Below, in pieces: positions 1-9,342 of a DNA stretch of 64,000 nucleotides (within the stretch, counting starts at the first letter, position 1; each line of letters begins with the position of its first letter). A program made the position numbers and the translations under genes. The notes under the pieces were generated by a model. The model did no database searches and was not told where the DNA came from. It saw only the letters and a program-made list of their open reading frames with translations. This DNA comes from Eubacterium sp. AF22-8LB (GTDB taxonomy: Bacteria > Bacillota_I > Bacilli_A > Erysipelotrichales > Erysipelotrichaceae), in assembly GCF_003458715.1 (NCBI RefSeq), contig NZ_QRVI01000004.1, positions 1 through 64,000 of the forward strand. The letters run 5' to 3'.

Positions 1-33
1 AGCATTAAAATTTAAAATTTATCTATTTTATGA

Positions 34-1149
34 GTCCTTTTTCTTGACATAGTACCAGTAACTTATATAGTTAGAGAAGTATGGAAGGGCTATATAAAGA
101 AGGGTGTCAATGCTGGTAAAAGAAGAAAGCTATTAGTAGTTACTTCGAGTCGTGTTGCGAATAGTGTAATAGATAATGTAGAGAAGAGTAATTTTTCTCG
201 TTATGACATTGTTGGTGTTGCATTATTGGATCAGGATTGTGTTGGTAAACATGTACATGACGTTGCTGTTGTTGCGAATAATGAAACAGTTGGAATGTAT
301 GCATGTAAAGAATGGGTAGACGAAGTATTGATTGTTTTGCCAAATGAAATTGAGTATCCTAATCAATTGATTGAACAATTAACTTTGGCTGGTATTACCG
401 TACATATGAATTTGGCTAAGGTTGTGAATACACCTGGTAAGAAACAATTTGTTGAAAAAATTGGAGATTATACAGTACTTACTACTAGTATTAACTATGC
501 TTCTTTAAATGAATTGTTTTTAAAAAGGGTGTTCGACATTATGTGTGGTATAATTGGATGTGTTTTCACATTGATTCTATGTATCTTTGTTGGGCCTGCC
601 ATTTATATTGCAAGTCCAGGACCCATCTTCTTCTCACAAGAGCGTGTTGGTAAGAATGGTAAGAAGTTTAAGATGTATAAATTCCGTAGTATGTATTTAG
701 ATGCGGAAGAAAGAAAAAAGGAATTAATGAAAGATAACAAGCTTGGGGATGGTAAGATGTTTAAGATTGATTTTGACCCTCGAGTGATTGGAAATAAAGT
801 AATGCCAGATGGATCACATAAAACAGGTATCGGTGAATTCATTCGAAAAACAAGTATTGATGAATTTCCTCAGTTTTTTAATGTGTTAAAAGGAGATATG
901 TCTATTGTAGGTACAAGACCTCCTTTAATTTCAGAAACAAATCTATATGAATATCAACATTTTGCACGACTAGCCATTAAACCTGGAATTACAGGAATGT
1001 GGCAAGTTAGTGGAAGAAGCGAAATTATAGATTTTGATGAAGTTGTTGAATTAGATAAGTATTATATTGAGAATTGGAATCTTGGTTTAGATATTAAGAT
1101 TCTATTAAAGACTGTATTAGTTGTAGTATGTAAAAAAGGTGCTGTGTAG
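34..1149 (+). CDS. Undecaprenyl-phosphate sugar-1-phosphate transferase (initiating glycosyltransferase), 5' end missing
   Basis: This is the C-terminal two thirds of a membrane enzyme that moves a sugar-1-phosphate from a nucleotide sugar onto undecaprenyl phosphate and so starts repeat-unit synthesis. The Rossmann-like CoA_binding_3 region (RKLLVVTSSRVANSV) is followed by a hydrophobic hairpin (IMCGIIGCVFTLILCIFVG) and the bacterial sugar transferase domain with GPIFFSQERVGKNG, FRSM, DEFPQFFNVLKGDMSIVGTRPP and KPGITGMWQVSGRS. The family is about 450-470 aa with four N-terminal membrane segments, which are absent here. The frame is open from 34 but has no usual start codon before a TTG at 226, while another frame reads plausibly through bases 2-45. 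So the gene begins left of the window and may carry a frameshift near 35-45. A second full-length member lies at 18919. Confidence 0.85.
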   Translation, partial: VLFLDIVPVTYIVREVWKGYIKKGVNAGKRRKLLVVTSSRVANSVIDNVEKSNFSRYDIVGVALLDQDCVGKHVHDVAVVANNETVGMYACKEWVDEVLIVLPNEIEYPNQLIEQLTLAGITVHMNLAKVVNTPGKKQFVEKIGDYTVLTTSINYASLNELFLKRVFDIMCGIIGCVFTLILCIFVGPAIYIASPGPIFFSQERVGKNGKKFKMYKFRSMYLDAEERKKELMKDNKLGDGKMFKIDFDPRVIGNKVMPDGSHKTGIGEFIRKTSIDEFPQFFNVLKGDMSIVGTRPPLISETNLYEYQHFARLAIKPGITGMWQVSGRSEIIDFDEVVELDKYYIENWNLGLDIKILLKTVLVVVCKKGAV

Positions 1150-1355
1150 TGATTATTTAAATAAAAATTGTTATTAATATTTATAAGAGGAAAATATAAA
1201 ATTTACTTGATCGTAGAAATTATACTGGTGACACATGAAAATTATATATGTTGAATTTAATTTATTCTAATAAAAAAAATTAATATGGAAGTTAATAAGA
1301 AAAAATCGTAAAAATAAACGTATAAAAAAATACAGAAGATTATGGAGGAAAAAAA

Positions 1356-2432
1356 TTGAGAAAAAAAAAGAAAATACTATATGTTGTGGAAGCAATGGGT
1401 GGAGGTATTTTTACATACATAGTTGATATGGCAAACGAATTAATAGATACATATGATATGTATATTGCTTATGGTGTGAGGGAACAAACGCCAAAAAATT
1501 ATAAAGAATATTTTGATGAAAGAATACACTTGGTTAAAGTTGAAAGTTTTGAACGTGCAATTAATCCGATAAAGGATATCAAATCCTTATTTGAAGTAAG
1601 ACAAATCGCATCAAAAATTAAACCAGATATAATTCATCTCCACAGTAGTAAGGCTGGAGTGATAGGGCGTATGGCATTTAATGGCAGTACTCCAGTTTTT
1701 TATACTCCTCATGGATATAGCTTTTTGATGGAAAATTATAAGCCAATGAAACGTTGTATATTTATGTTGATTGAAAAGTTATGCGCAAAACGAAATTGTA
1801 CGACGATAAGTTGTAGTATGGGTGAACATCAAGAAACATTGAGACTTACTAAAAATGCCATTTATGTGAATAACGGTATTAATACGTTGGAACTCCAAAA
1901 AATTATAGATAGTACAGAAAGAGTTGATCATCCATTTACTGTGTATACGTTAGGGAGAATTTGTTATCAAAAGAACCCGACTTTGTTTAATGAAATTGCA
2001 ATGATGTTACCAGATGTAAGATTTATTTGGATTGGTGATGGTGAATTAAGAAATATGTTAACTAGTAAAAATATCGAGATTACTGGATGGATTGATAGGA
2101 GTAAAGCAATAAAGTATGCTATCAATGCAGATGTGTTTCTTTTGCCGAGTAGATGGGAAGGACTTCCGATATCATTACTAGAGTCTATGTATATGAAAAA
2201 AGTATGTGTAGTAAGTGATATCATTGGAAATCGAGATGTTATTCGAGATGAGGAAAATGGATATGTATGTAAAGAATTAGAAGAATTTGTTAATTCAATA
2301 CAAAAATCAAGAGAAAATAGTTATTCTAGACAGATTATAGATAATGCTTATAAAGAAATTATGTGTGAATATAATACTAAAACTATGGCAAATAATTATA
2401 TGACTATATACGAAAAATCAATAAAAAAATAA
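1356..2432 (+). CDS. Glycosyltransferase family 4
   Basis: A cytosolic GT-B fold sugar transferase for capsule or exopolysaccharide repeat-unit assembly; donor and acceptor cannot be told from sequence. The N-terminal half has the glycine-rich acceptor loop (VVEAMGGGIFTYIVDMA). The C-terminal half has the donor-site stretch VFLLPSRWEGLPISLLESM with the E-x7-E motif of retaining GT4 enzymes. Length, 358 aa, is normal. The start is TTG, chosen because GGAGG at 1344-1348 sits 7 nt upstream and no ATG lies near. A 206-bp AT-rich spacer with no gene precedes it. Codon use is very AT-rich, as in the following glycosyltransferase genes. Confidence 0.85.
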   Translation: MRKKKKILYVVEAMGGGIFTYIVDMANELIDTYDMYIAYGVREQTPKNYKEYFDERIHLVKVESFERAINPIKDIKSLFEVRQIASKIKPDIIHLHSSKAGVIGRMAFNGSTPVFYTPHGYSFLMENYKPMKRCIFMLIEKLCAKRNCTTISCSMGEHQETLRLTKNAIYVNNGINTLELQKIIDSTERVDHPFTVYTLGRICYQKNPTLFNEIAMMLPDVRFIWIGDGELRNMLTSKNIEITGWIDRSKAIKYAINADVFLLPSRWEGLPISLLESMYMKKVCVVSDIIGNRDVIRDEENGYVCKELEEFVNSIQKSRENSYSRQIIDNAYKEIMCEYNTKTMANNYMTIYEKSIKK

Positions 2433-2555
2433 CAAATGTTTATTATATTAGTATAATTAATAAATGTTTTTTTGAGTTATATATATGGTATTAGAAATTA
2501 ATAAAATCTTATATTAAGAGTAGAAATAAAAGTTATTAGAGGAGTTAATTAAGTA

Positions 2556-3683
2556 ATGGATGATAAAGTTAAAGTAGCTGAGTTTATTCCAAGATTAGAA
2601 TTTGGTGGTGTAGAGTCTATGATTTTAAATTATATAAGCCATTTACCATCGAAAGATATTTTTGAATTTCATGTTATTTCACAAGATATATATGATCCGA
2701 ATTGTGTTCAACTTTTTACAGACCTTGGAATTGTTGTACATCTAGTTACACATAAAAAAAAGAATATTTTAAAACATTGTATTGAGGTGTGGAACATACT
2801 AAAAAAACAACAATTCGATGTTGTTCATAGTCACATGACTTTGATGAATTTCTATGTGTTATTTATGGCTAGATTATTAGGAGTTGAAACTAGAATTTCA
2901 CATTCACATAATGCATTTAAAATGAGTTTGTTTAAGGTCAAGTTTGTTTTACCTATTATGAGATATTTGAATAAAAAAGCTGCAAATGTTTGGATGGCTT
3001 GTGGTTATGAAGCAGGTGCTTTTCTTTTTGGGAACAAAGAGATGGAAAATCAAAAAGTAATAATATTAAATAATGCGATAGATGAAAATGAGTTTAAATA
3101 TAATGAAGTTAAAAGAAAAAAAATTAGAAGTAAACTAGGAATAAAGAATGAATATGTTATAGGACATATAGGACGGTTTATGGAACAAAAAAATCACATG
3201 TACTTAGTAGATGTATTTGTTAGAGTTCTTCATTGTATTCCAGATGCTAAATTAATATTAATTGGTGCGGGTGAGTTATACGAAAACATTCAAAATAAGA
3301 TTACGGAACTAGGAATTTCAAATTCAGTTTTTTTTATTGGAAATGTTACAAATCCACAAGATTATTATCAAGCAATGGACGTATTCGTTCTTCCATCATT
3401 ATTTGAGGGGTTACCAGTAGTTACAATAGAAGCTCAAGCTGCTGGATTAAAATGTATAGTTTCCGATAATGTAGATAAAAGATGTAAGATTACACCTAAT
3501 GTTGAATTTTTATCTATTAGCAAAGAAAATTACAATTTGTGGGTAAAACGTATTATTCTTTCTAAGAATGAAGAAAGAGATAGTAATGCAATAAATTATA
3601 TAGTAAGTGGGGGATACAGCATAAAAATTGAAGCAAAGAAACTAGAAAATTTATATCTTGGTAAAGGTAAAAAAGTATATTGA
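2556..3683 (+). CDS. Glycosyltransferase family 4 (EpsF-like)
   Basis: A GT-B enzyme of 375 aa, probably adding one sugar to the lipid-linked repeat unit on the cytoplasmic face. It opens with the acceptor-site pattern EFIPRLEFGGVESMILNY typical of EpsF/CapM-like enzymes. The donor domain shows IGHIGRFMEQKNH, a loop around LILIGAGEL and VFVLPSLFEGLPVVTIEAQA carrying the E-x7-E motif. GAGGAG at 2539-2544 supports the ATG start. It stands 123 bp after the previous glycosyltransferase and is not overlapped. Specificity is unknown. Confidence 0.85.
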   Translation: MDDKVKVAEFIPRLEFGGVESMILNYISHLPSKDIFEFHVISQDIYDPNCVQLFTDLGIVVHLVTHKKKNILKHCIEVWNILKKQQFDVVHSHMTLMNFYVLFMARLLGVETRISHSHNAFKMSLFKVKFVLPIMRYLNKKAANVWMACGYEAGAFLFGNKEMENQKVIILNNAIDENEFKYNEVKRKKIRSKLGIKNEYVIGHIGRFMEQKNHMYLVDVFVRVLHCIPDAKLILIGAGELYENIQNKITELGISNSVFFIGNVTNPQDYYQAMDVFVLPSLFEGLPVVTIEAQAAGLKCIVSDNVDKRCKITPNVEFLSISKENYNLWVKRIILSKNEERDSNAINYIVSGGYSIKIEAKKLENLYLGKGKKVY

Positions 3684-3837
3684 TATTTTTTTTATAAGTG
3701 ACGAATCTGTCTCTTTTTGACTATGCATACTTATATGTAAATGAAGTGACAAATATTAATTACTTATACTATATAGCACGGTATAATCAGTAATATATTT
3801 TTTGATGTTAAATAAATGAGTAAGGAGTTAAATATTT

Positions 3838-4725
3838 ATGGAAATATGGGCAGGATTGGTAACTTATAATCCAAATTTAAAAAGATTAAAAGAAAATATT
3901 GATAGTATCTATAAACAGGTTTCAATGGTGGTTGTTTTCGATAATGGTTCAAATAATTATGATGGATTATTTAATCTTGTGAATGAGTATAATCGGATAA
4001 TGTTAATAAAATCTAATGATAATAAAGGTTTAGCATATGGATTAAATAAAATTTGTATAGAAGCATTTAATAAAGATGTGGATTGGATTCTATTACTTGA
4101 TCAAGATTCAGTTAGTGATGAAAATTGTATGCTAAAATATTCAAAGTATTTTGATTTAACAGATGCAGCAATCCTTTGTCCTGTTATGTTTGACTCAAGA
4201 AGAAGAGTAAAAAAACCAGTATTAACTGAAGGATACATTGAAATTAAGGAATGCATTCAATCTGGTGCAGTCTATAATGTTACAGTTTTAAACGAAGTTG
4301 GTTATTTTGATGAGTGGTATTTCATAGATTATATTGATTTTGATTACTGTATGTCTGTTCGTAGAAATGGATATAAAATTTATCAGATTAATAGTCTTTT
4401 ATTAGATCAAGAAGCTAGTACTATAGAACCTGTTATTTGTCATGATTTTTTAATGAATGCTGCAAAAATGTTTAATTTTGATATTTTAGCTAAATTGTCA
4501 TATAGACCAGTAATAAAACCCTGGAGATCTTACTATACTGCAAGGAACAGAGTATATTATATTTATAAGAATCGTGATATGTTAAATTTTCCACTAGAAA
4601 AAATTAAAGGTTTTTGCGCAAATATTCGTAACATTATAAGAATTAAGAATCATACCGGTACAGCTACATCTATATGTAAAGGTGTTTTAGATGGAAAAAG
4701 GAAAGTGAAAGAGATGAGGTTATAA
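3838..4725 (+). CDS. Glycosyltransferase family 2, rhamnosyltransferase-like
   Basis: A GT-A fold inverting glycosyltransferase of 295 aa. Features seen: the start GLVTYNPNLKRLKENI, VVVFDNGSNN, the metal-binding LLLDQDSV (DxD) near residues 82-90, and FIDYIDFDYCMSVRRNGYKI, the acceptor/catalytic block of the RfbF-like rhamnosyltransferase group. That group often uses dTDP-rhamnose, but no rml genes are visible here, so the donor is inference. Its stop codon overlaps by one base the ATG of the next gene, which is a clear paralogue. Translation of the two is therefore probably coupled. Confidence 0.82.
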   Translation: MEIWAGLVTYNPNLKRLKENIDSIYKQVSMVVVFDNGSNNYDGLFNLVNEYNRIMLIKSNDNKGLAYGLNKICIEAFNKDVDWILLLDQDSVSDENCMLKYSKYFDLTDAAILCPVMFDSRRRVKKPVLTEGYIEIKECIQSGAVYNVTVLNEVGYFDEWYFIDYIDFDYCMSVRRNGYKIYQINSLLLDQEASTIEPVICHDFLMNAAKMFNFDILAKLSYRPVIKPWRSYYTARNRVYYIYKNRDMLNFPLEKIKGFCANIRNIIRIKNHTGTATSICKGVLDGKRKVKEMRL

Positions 4726-5570
4726 TGATATTAGCAGGAATAGTTTTATATAATCCAAATTTAGATAGATTAAGAGAAAATATTATGTCTATTACGAAGC
4801 AGGTTGATAAAATTATATTTGTTGATAATAGTACTATATCGTCAATAGATAGAAAGAAAATGATCAATTTATTACTTAAGGATTCTCAATATGTTTACAT
4901 TGATAATAAATGTAATTTTGGAATTGCTAAGGCGTTGAATCAAATAATGAAATACGCTTATAATAATGATTATGAGTGGGTTCTAACGTTGGATCAAGAT
5001 ACAATTTGTCCACAAAATTTGATAGATGGATATAAACTATATTTAAAGATGACGGATGTTGGAATTATCTGTCCAAAAATTAAAGATAGAAATTTTGAAT
5101 TTGAAAATAACGAATTAGGCAAAACGGATTTTGTTGAATATTGTATAACATCAGCTTCTTTGACATCAACAAAGATTTGGAAGAAAATTGGAGGATTTTC
5201 CGAAGAATTGTTTATTGACTATGTTGATTTTGATTATTGTCTTAATTTAAAAAGAAATGATTATAAAATTTTGCGAGTTAACACAGTTGAAATTTTACAT
5301 GAGATTGGTCATGCAAAAACATATCATGTCTTAGGAAAGGTAATATTAACTTTTAATCATCCACCAATTAGAAATTATTATATTGTACGTAATAAATTAG
5401 TTTGTGCGTACAAGTATAGGGATATTGTAAATCTTAATAGAGAAAAGAAAGAAATCTTAACACATATTCTAAGGGTAGTTTTTCTAGAGAATAACAAAAT
5501 CAAAAATATAAGATGTCTTTATAAAGGGATTTTAGATGGCAAGAAAATGATATCTGAAATGAGGTTTTAA
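4725..5570 (+). CDS. Glycosyltransferase family 2, paralogue of the upstream gene
   Basis: A 281-aa GT-A enzyme that matches its upstream neighbour block by block: GIVLYNPNLDRLRENI, IIFVDNST, LTLDQDTICP (DxD) and FIDYVDFDYCLNLKRNDYKI. The genes share the junction TAATG with a one-base overlap, and both end in a similar KGxLDGKK/R...EMR tail. This is best explained by tandem duplication followed by divergence, with each enzyme probably making a different linkage of the same repeat unit. The next gene starts immediately after this stop codon. Confidence 0.82.
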   Translation: MILAGIVLYNPNLDRLRENIMSITKQVDKIIFVDNSTISSIDRKKMINLLLKDSQYVYIDNKCNFGIAKALNQIMKYAYNNDYEWVLTLDQDTICPQNLIDGYKLYLKMTDVGIICPKIKDRNFEFENNELGKTDFVEYCITSASLTSTKIWKKIGGFSEELFIDYVDFDYCLNLKRNDYKILRVNTVEILHEIGHAKTYHVLGKVILTFNHPPIRNYYIVRNKLVCAYKYRDIVNLNREKKEILTHILRVVFLENNKIKNIRCLYKGILDGKKMISEMRF

Positions 5571-6716
5571 ATGATGTTAAAATTGTTAATATATATATGC
5601 ACTATTTTGTTACCTTTTTTACCATTAAAAACAAATGTATCCATTGATTTTGTCGGTAAAAAAAAATTAATTGAATTAAAAAGAATATATTGGTTACTTG
5701 CTGGATTAGTACTATCATTAATTTCTATTTCTACAGAAATATATACGGATGTTGATATATATACAAATATATTTGACTGGACTAATGCTGGAAACATAAA
5801 TTATGATACTCCTGGCTGGTCTTTTTTATGTCGAATTTTTTACTCGATCGGTTTTAATTATAGAGGAATGATTCCATTTATATTAATATTATCGATTTTT
5901 ATTATAAGTCGTGCATGCAGAAAAATTGCTATAGATGAGAATAAAGTTTTAGCTTTAATGCTTATTTTTCCTGGATTACTTAATATAATTCAACTAAAGT
6001 TTTTTTTAGCGTATAGTATGATCATATATGCTATTACCATTTTACAATGTAATGGTAAGCATAAAGTTTTTAAGTATTTGATTATAGTGTTATTTGCTAC
6101 CATGATTCATAGTGCTAGTATTTTTTGCTTGATTTATCTTATTATAGCCATGTTTAAACGAACAAATATGCAAAAATCAATTTTTTTAACAATGTTAGGG
6201 ATCATCATTGTATTATTATCATTAAAAATGATTCCAAATATTGCATCTATATTCCTTGATAAACAAGTTATAACACGTTATTTTACGGGAGCAGTTGAAG
6301 TGTCATCAATTATGTGGATAATAGAAATAACAATAGCGTGGTTACTTATGGTTATTATTGCTTGGGGATTGATTGGGTCTTCTAGGTTTCGAGTTATAAA
6401 TAAAAATATAAAAAATCTATATGATAAAGGTTTATTTATTTCAAGTAGTTTTACTATATTATGTTTAACTGGACTGGTCTTACCTTTGTTAATATATGAT
6501 CAAAACTTTCATAGATTCATAGAAATAGAATATATGATAGGATATGAGTTATTATTATTTTGTTTTCAAGAGAGATTTTTTAATAGCAAGAGAAATAAAT
6601 ATATTATTATATTATTCTTAATGCTTTCTATTATCTATTGTATTAGATATTTTGTTCCTTTTGACAGGGTTATACCATTATTTTCATTCGATGGGATTGT
6701 TCGGGTGTTGAGATAA
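5571..6716 (+). CDS. EpsG/Wzy-like polysaccharide polymerase (multi-pass membrane protein)
   Basis: A 381-aa integral membrane protein rich in I, L and F with around ten likely membrane segments. It has the EpsG-family layout: an N-terminal helix pair, then the SISTEIYTDVDIYTNIF stretch, and PFILILSIFIISRACRKIA before further helices. EpsG/Wzy proteins polymerise flipped repeat units on the outer face of the membrane. This is the only polymerase candidate in the cluster, which supports the role. It follows the paired GT2 genes with no spacer, so co-transcription is likely. Wzy proteins are poorly conserved, so the call rests on topology and context. Confidence 0.75.
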   Translation: MMLKLLIYICTILLPFLPLKTNVSIDFVGKKKLIELKRIYWLLAGLVLSLISISTEIYTDVDIYTNIFDWTNAGNINYDTPGWSFLCRIFYSIGFNYRGMIPFILILSIFIISRACRKIAIDENKVLALMLIFPGLLNIIQLKFFLAYSMIIYAITILQCNGKHKVFKYLIIVLFATMIHSASIFCLIYLIIAMFKRTNMQKSIFLTMLGIIIVLLSLKMIPNIASIFLDKQVITRYFTGAVEVSSIMWIIEITIAWLLMVIIAWGLIGSSRFRVINKNIKNLYDKGLFISSSFTILCLTGLVLPLLIYDQNFHRFIEIEYMIGYELLLFCFQERFFNSKRNKYIIILFLMLSIIYCIRYFVPFDRVIPLFSFDGIVRVLR

Positions 6717-6754
6717 GCTACATATAATGTTAATAAATTTAGAGAGGAGTACAT

Positions 6755-7696
6755 ATGGAGAAGTCATTTTTGCCATTGGTAACAATAGTCACAGAGACAT
6801 ATAAAAACTTTGATTATTTAGAAGAAAATATTAAATCAGTATTAAGTCAAACATATGCACCAATTGAATATATTATTGCAGATGATGGATCTGGAAATTT
6901 TCCACTAGACAAAGTCAAAAAGATTATTAAAGACAACAAAAAGGATAATGTTATTGATGTTAAATTTTTAATTTCAAAGGAAAACAGAGGCACAGTCACA
7001 AATGAAGGTAATGCTTATTGTATTGCTAAGGGGGCTATTTTAATGCCACTTGCTGGCGATGATGAGTTTTATGATAATAATGTGGTATCCAATGTTGTAC
7101 ATACATTCATGAAGACAGGATGCGAAGCATTAAGTGTTTCACGTGTAGCTGTTAATGAGAAAAAAGAAATTGCATATAACTTGCCACATAAGATTGATTA
7201 TAGAAGAATTAAGTCTATTGACACAGCTGAAAAAAAATATTATTCATTGGTGACAGGAAAGTTTTATAATATGGTGTCAGGAAGTACACTTTATATAAAA
7301 AAAGACTTATTTCATCGTTTAGGAGGATATGATCAAAGATTTGTTTTATGGGAAGATTCTCCGTTTTTATTAAAAATGTTTTCATCTGGAGTAGATGTAG
7401 AAACCGCATATAACATTAATGGAATCTATTATAGACTTGGAGGAATCTCAACAGGCAATATTAATCCTAAGTATCTTGAAGATAAAAAAACTTATAATAC
7501 TATTTTAATGAAGGAACATTATAATTCATTACCAGAATATGTAAAAAAATATATTGATCACAACTCTAAAAGTGCAAAATGCGAAAATACTAGGGAGAGA
7601 GTTTTCTTATATCTATCTGATTGTAAAATTATGCTTAGTAAAGCTATATATGCATTTAACGAAAAAGTAGGTGAATTAATTGATAAGTTATTATGA
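6755..7696 (+). CDS. Glycosyltransferase family 2
   Basis: A 313-aa GT-A enzyme. The N-terminal nucleotide-binding segment reads VTIVTETYKNFDYLEENI, followed by IIADDGSGN, a block around LMPLAGDDEFYD (DxD-type metal site) and the acceptor-side GGYDQRFVLWEDSPFLLKMF with its ED pair. It probably adds one residue of the repeat unit in the cytosol; the substrates cannot be assigned. GAGAGGAG at 6740-6747 lies 7 nt before the ATG. A 109-bp AT-rich gap separates it from the amino-sugar genes downstream. Confidence 0.82.
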   Translation: MEKSFLPLVTIVTETYKNFDYLEENIKSVLSQTYAPIEYIIADDGSGNFPLDKVKKIIKDNKKDNVIDVKFLISKENRGTVTNEGNAYCIAKGAILMPLAGDDEFYDNNVVSNVVHTFMKTGCEALSVSRVAVNEKKEIAYNLPHKIDYRRIKSIDTAEKKYYSLVTGKFYNMVSGSTLYIKKDLFHRLGGYDQRFVLWEDSPFLLKMFSSGVDVETAYNINGIYYRLGGISTGNINPKYLEDKKTYNTILMKEHYNSLPEYVKKYIDHNSKSAKCENTRERVFLYLSDCKIMLSKAIYAFNEKVGELIDKLL

Positions 7697-7805
7697 ATAT
7701 TTATGAAGAAATAGTAACTTTAGATTATTGAAAATTTTAAATTTTACTTTGGAAAATATTTAACGTAAACAATTATATTTAAAATGATTTGAAAGGAAGC
7801 TATAT

Positions 7806-8231
7806 ATGCAAGTTATAAAATATGTATTTCAACCTCATGGAGATGAGCGAGGTCAATTAGTGGCATTAGAAGAGTTTAAAGATATTCCGTTTAGAATAAA
7901 ACGTGTATATTATATGTATGATACTGGAGAAGGTGTAACAAGAGGATTTCATGCACATAAAAATTTGCAACAAATTTTGATTTGTATTCATGGTAGTTGT
8001 AAAATTCGTCTAGATAATGGTGAAGAAAAAAAAGTAGTACCCCTTGAAAAGCCGTATGAAGGTTTATATGTTTCTAATAATATGTGGAGAGAGATGTTTG
8101 ACTTTTCTTCAGATGCAGTATTAATGGTATTAGCTTCTGAAGTATACGATGAAACTGATTATATTAGAAATTATGATGAATTCTTAGAATTTGTACGAAA
8201 TAATGATAAAAATGAAGATGTGGAGGAATAA
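7806..8231 (+). CDS. WxcM/FdtA-type dTDP-6-deoxyhexos-4-ulose 3,4-ketoisomerase
   Basis: A small cupin enzyme of 141 aa that moves the keto group from C4 to C3 of dTDP-4-keto-6-deoxyglucose. This gives the 3-keto sugar for Fuc3N (FdtA type) or Qui3N (QdtA type). Family landmarks are HGDERGQLVALEE, the histidine-containing RGFHAHKNLQQILICIHG and the closing NNMWREMFDFS segment. The aminotransferase gene follows 2 nt later, the expected partner. Which C4 epimer is made cannot be decided by eye. The dTDP-sugar precursor genes (rmlA, rmlB) are not in this window and must be elsewhere. Confidence 0.86.
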   Translation: MQVIKYVFQPHGDERGQLVALEEFKDIPFRIKRVYYMYDTGEGVTRGFHAHKNLQQILICIHGSCKIRLDNGEEKKVVPLEKPYEGLYVSNNMWREMFDFSSDAVLMVLASEVYDETDYIRNYDEFLEFVRNNDKNEDVEE

Positions 8232-8233
8232 AA

Positions 8234-9331
8234 ATGAAAGTACCATTTGTGACATTTAAACCATTGGAAAATGAATTAGATAAGGATTTGAGGGATGCCT
8301 TTGAGCGTGTATATGATCGTTCATGGTATATTGAAGGTGTTGAGGACGAAGCCTTTGAAAAAGCTTTTGCTGAATACTGCAATTCTAAGTATTGTGTAGG
8401 CGTGGGGAATGGATTAGATTCTCTATTCCTTGCTTTGAAAGCAATGGGAATTAAAGAAGGTGACGAAGTTATTGTTCCTTCAAATACATATATTGCAACT
8501 GCACTTGCAGTTACGTATGTTGGTGCAACTCCGGTATTTGTTGAACCAGATATCCGTACGTTTAATATTGATCCAACAAAGATTGAAGCAGCAATTACTA
8601 ATAAAACGAAAGCTATTATGCCTGTACATTTATATGGACAAGCTTGTGATATGGATCCGATTATGGAAGTTGCAAAGAAATATAATCTTTATGTAGTTGA
8701 GGATTGTGCACAAGCTCATGGAGCTAAGTATAAAGGTAAAGTAATTGGTTCTTTTGGGGATGCTGCTGGATTCTCATTCTATCCAGGAAAAAATTTGGGT
8801 GCATTAGGAGATGCAGGTGCAACTGTAACGAATAATGAAGAATTGGCTAAAAAGGTAAGAGCATTAGGTAATTATGGATCGGATTACAAATATCATCATA
8901 TTTATCAAGGGAATAATTCACGCTTGGATGAATTACAGGCTGCTTTTCTTGCTGCAAAGCTTCCTCACTTGAATAAAGTAAATGTAGAAAGAAGAAAGAT
9001 AGCTCAAAAATATTTAGATGGAATCAATAACCCAGAAATTAATTTGCCATTTGTGCCAGAATATGCTGAACCTGTATGGCATATATTCGGTGTAAGATGT
9101 GATAGAAGAGATGAACTCGAAAAGTTTTTGAATGATGCTGGTATTAGTACGAATAAACACTATCCAATTCCAATGCATTTACAAGGATGCTATGAGAATC
9201 TTGGATTTAAAAAGGGTGACTATCCAATTGCTGAGGAAATCAGTAAAACGGAATTAAGTATTCCAATGTATTATGGAATGACAGATCAAGAAGTACAATA
9301 TGTAATTGATAAGATTAATGAATTTAAATAG
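8234..9331 (+). CDS. DegT/DnrJ/EryC1/StrS aminotransferase (FdtB/QdtB-like)
   Basis: A PLP-dependent sugar aminotransferase of 365 aa, predicted to convert the 3-keto-6-deoxy sugar made by the upstream isomerase to the 3-amino sugar nucleotide. The PLP lysine is K186 in SFYPGKNLGALGDAG, and the cofactor-binding aspartate is in VVEDCAQAHGA (D157). The N-terminal VPSNTYIATALAV and the late HYPIPMHLQ segment are also typical. GGAGG at 8222-8226 gives a strong ribosome site overlapping the end of the isomerase gene, pointing to coupled expression. An acyltransferase-like gene follows after 11 nt, completing the usual three-step set. Confidence 0.9.
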   Translation: MKVPFVTFKPLENELDKDLRDAFERVYDRSWYIEGVEDEAFEKAFAEYCNSKYCVGVGNGLDSLFLALKAMGIKEGDEVIVPSNTYIATALAVTYVGATPVFVEPDIRTFNIDPTKIEAAITNKTKAIMPVHLYGQACDMDPIMEVAKKYNLYVVEDCAQAHGAKYKGKVIGSFGDAAGFSFYPGKNLGALGDAGATVTNNEELAKKVRALGNYGSDYKYHHIYQGNNSRLDELQAAFLAAKLPHLNKVNVERRKIAQKYLDGINNPEINLPFVPEYAEPVWHIFGVRCDRRDELEKFLNDAGISTNKHYPIPMHLQGCYENLGFKKGDYPIAEEISKTELSIPMYYGMTDQEVQYVIDKINEFK

Positions 9332-9342
9332 AGGGAATTTTG

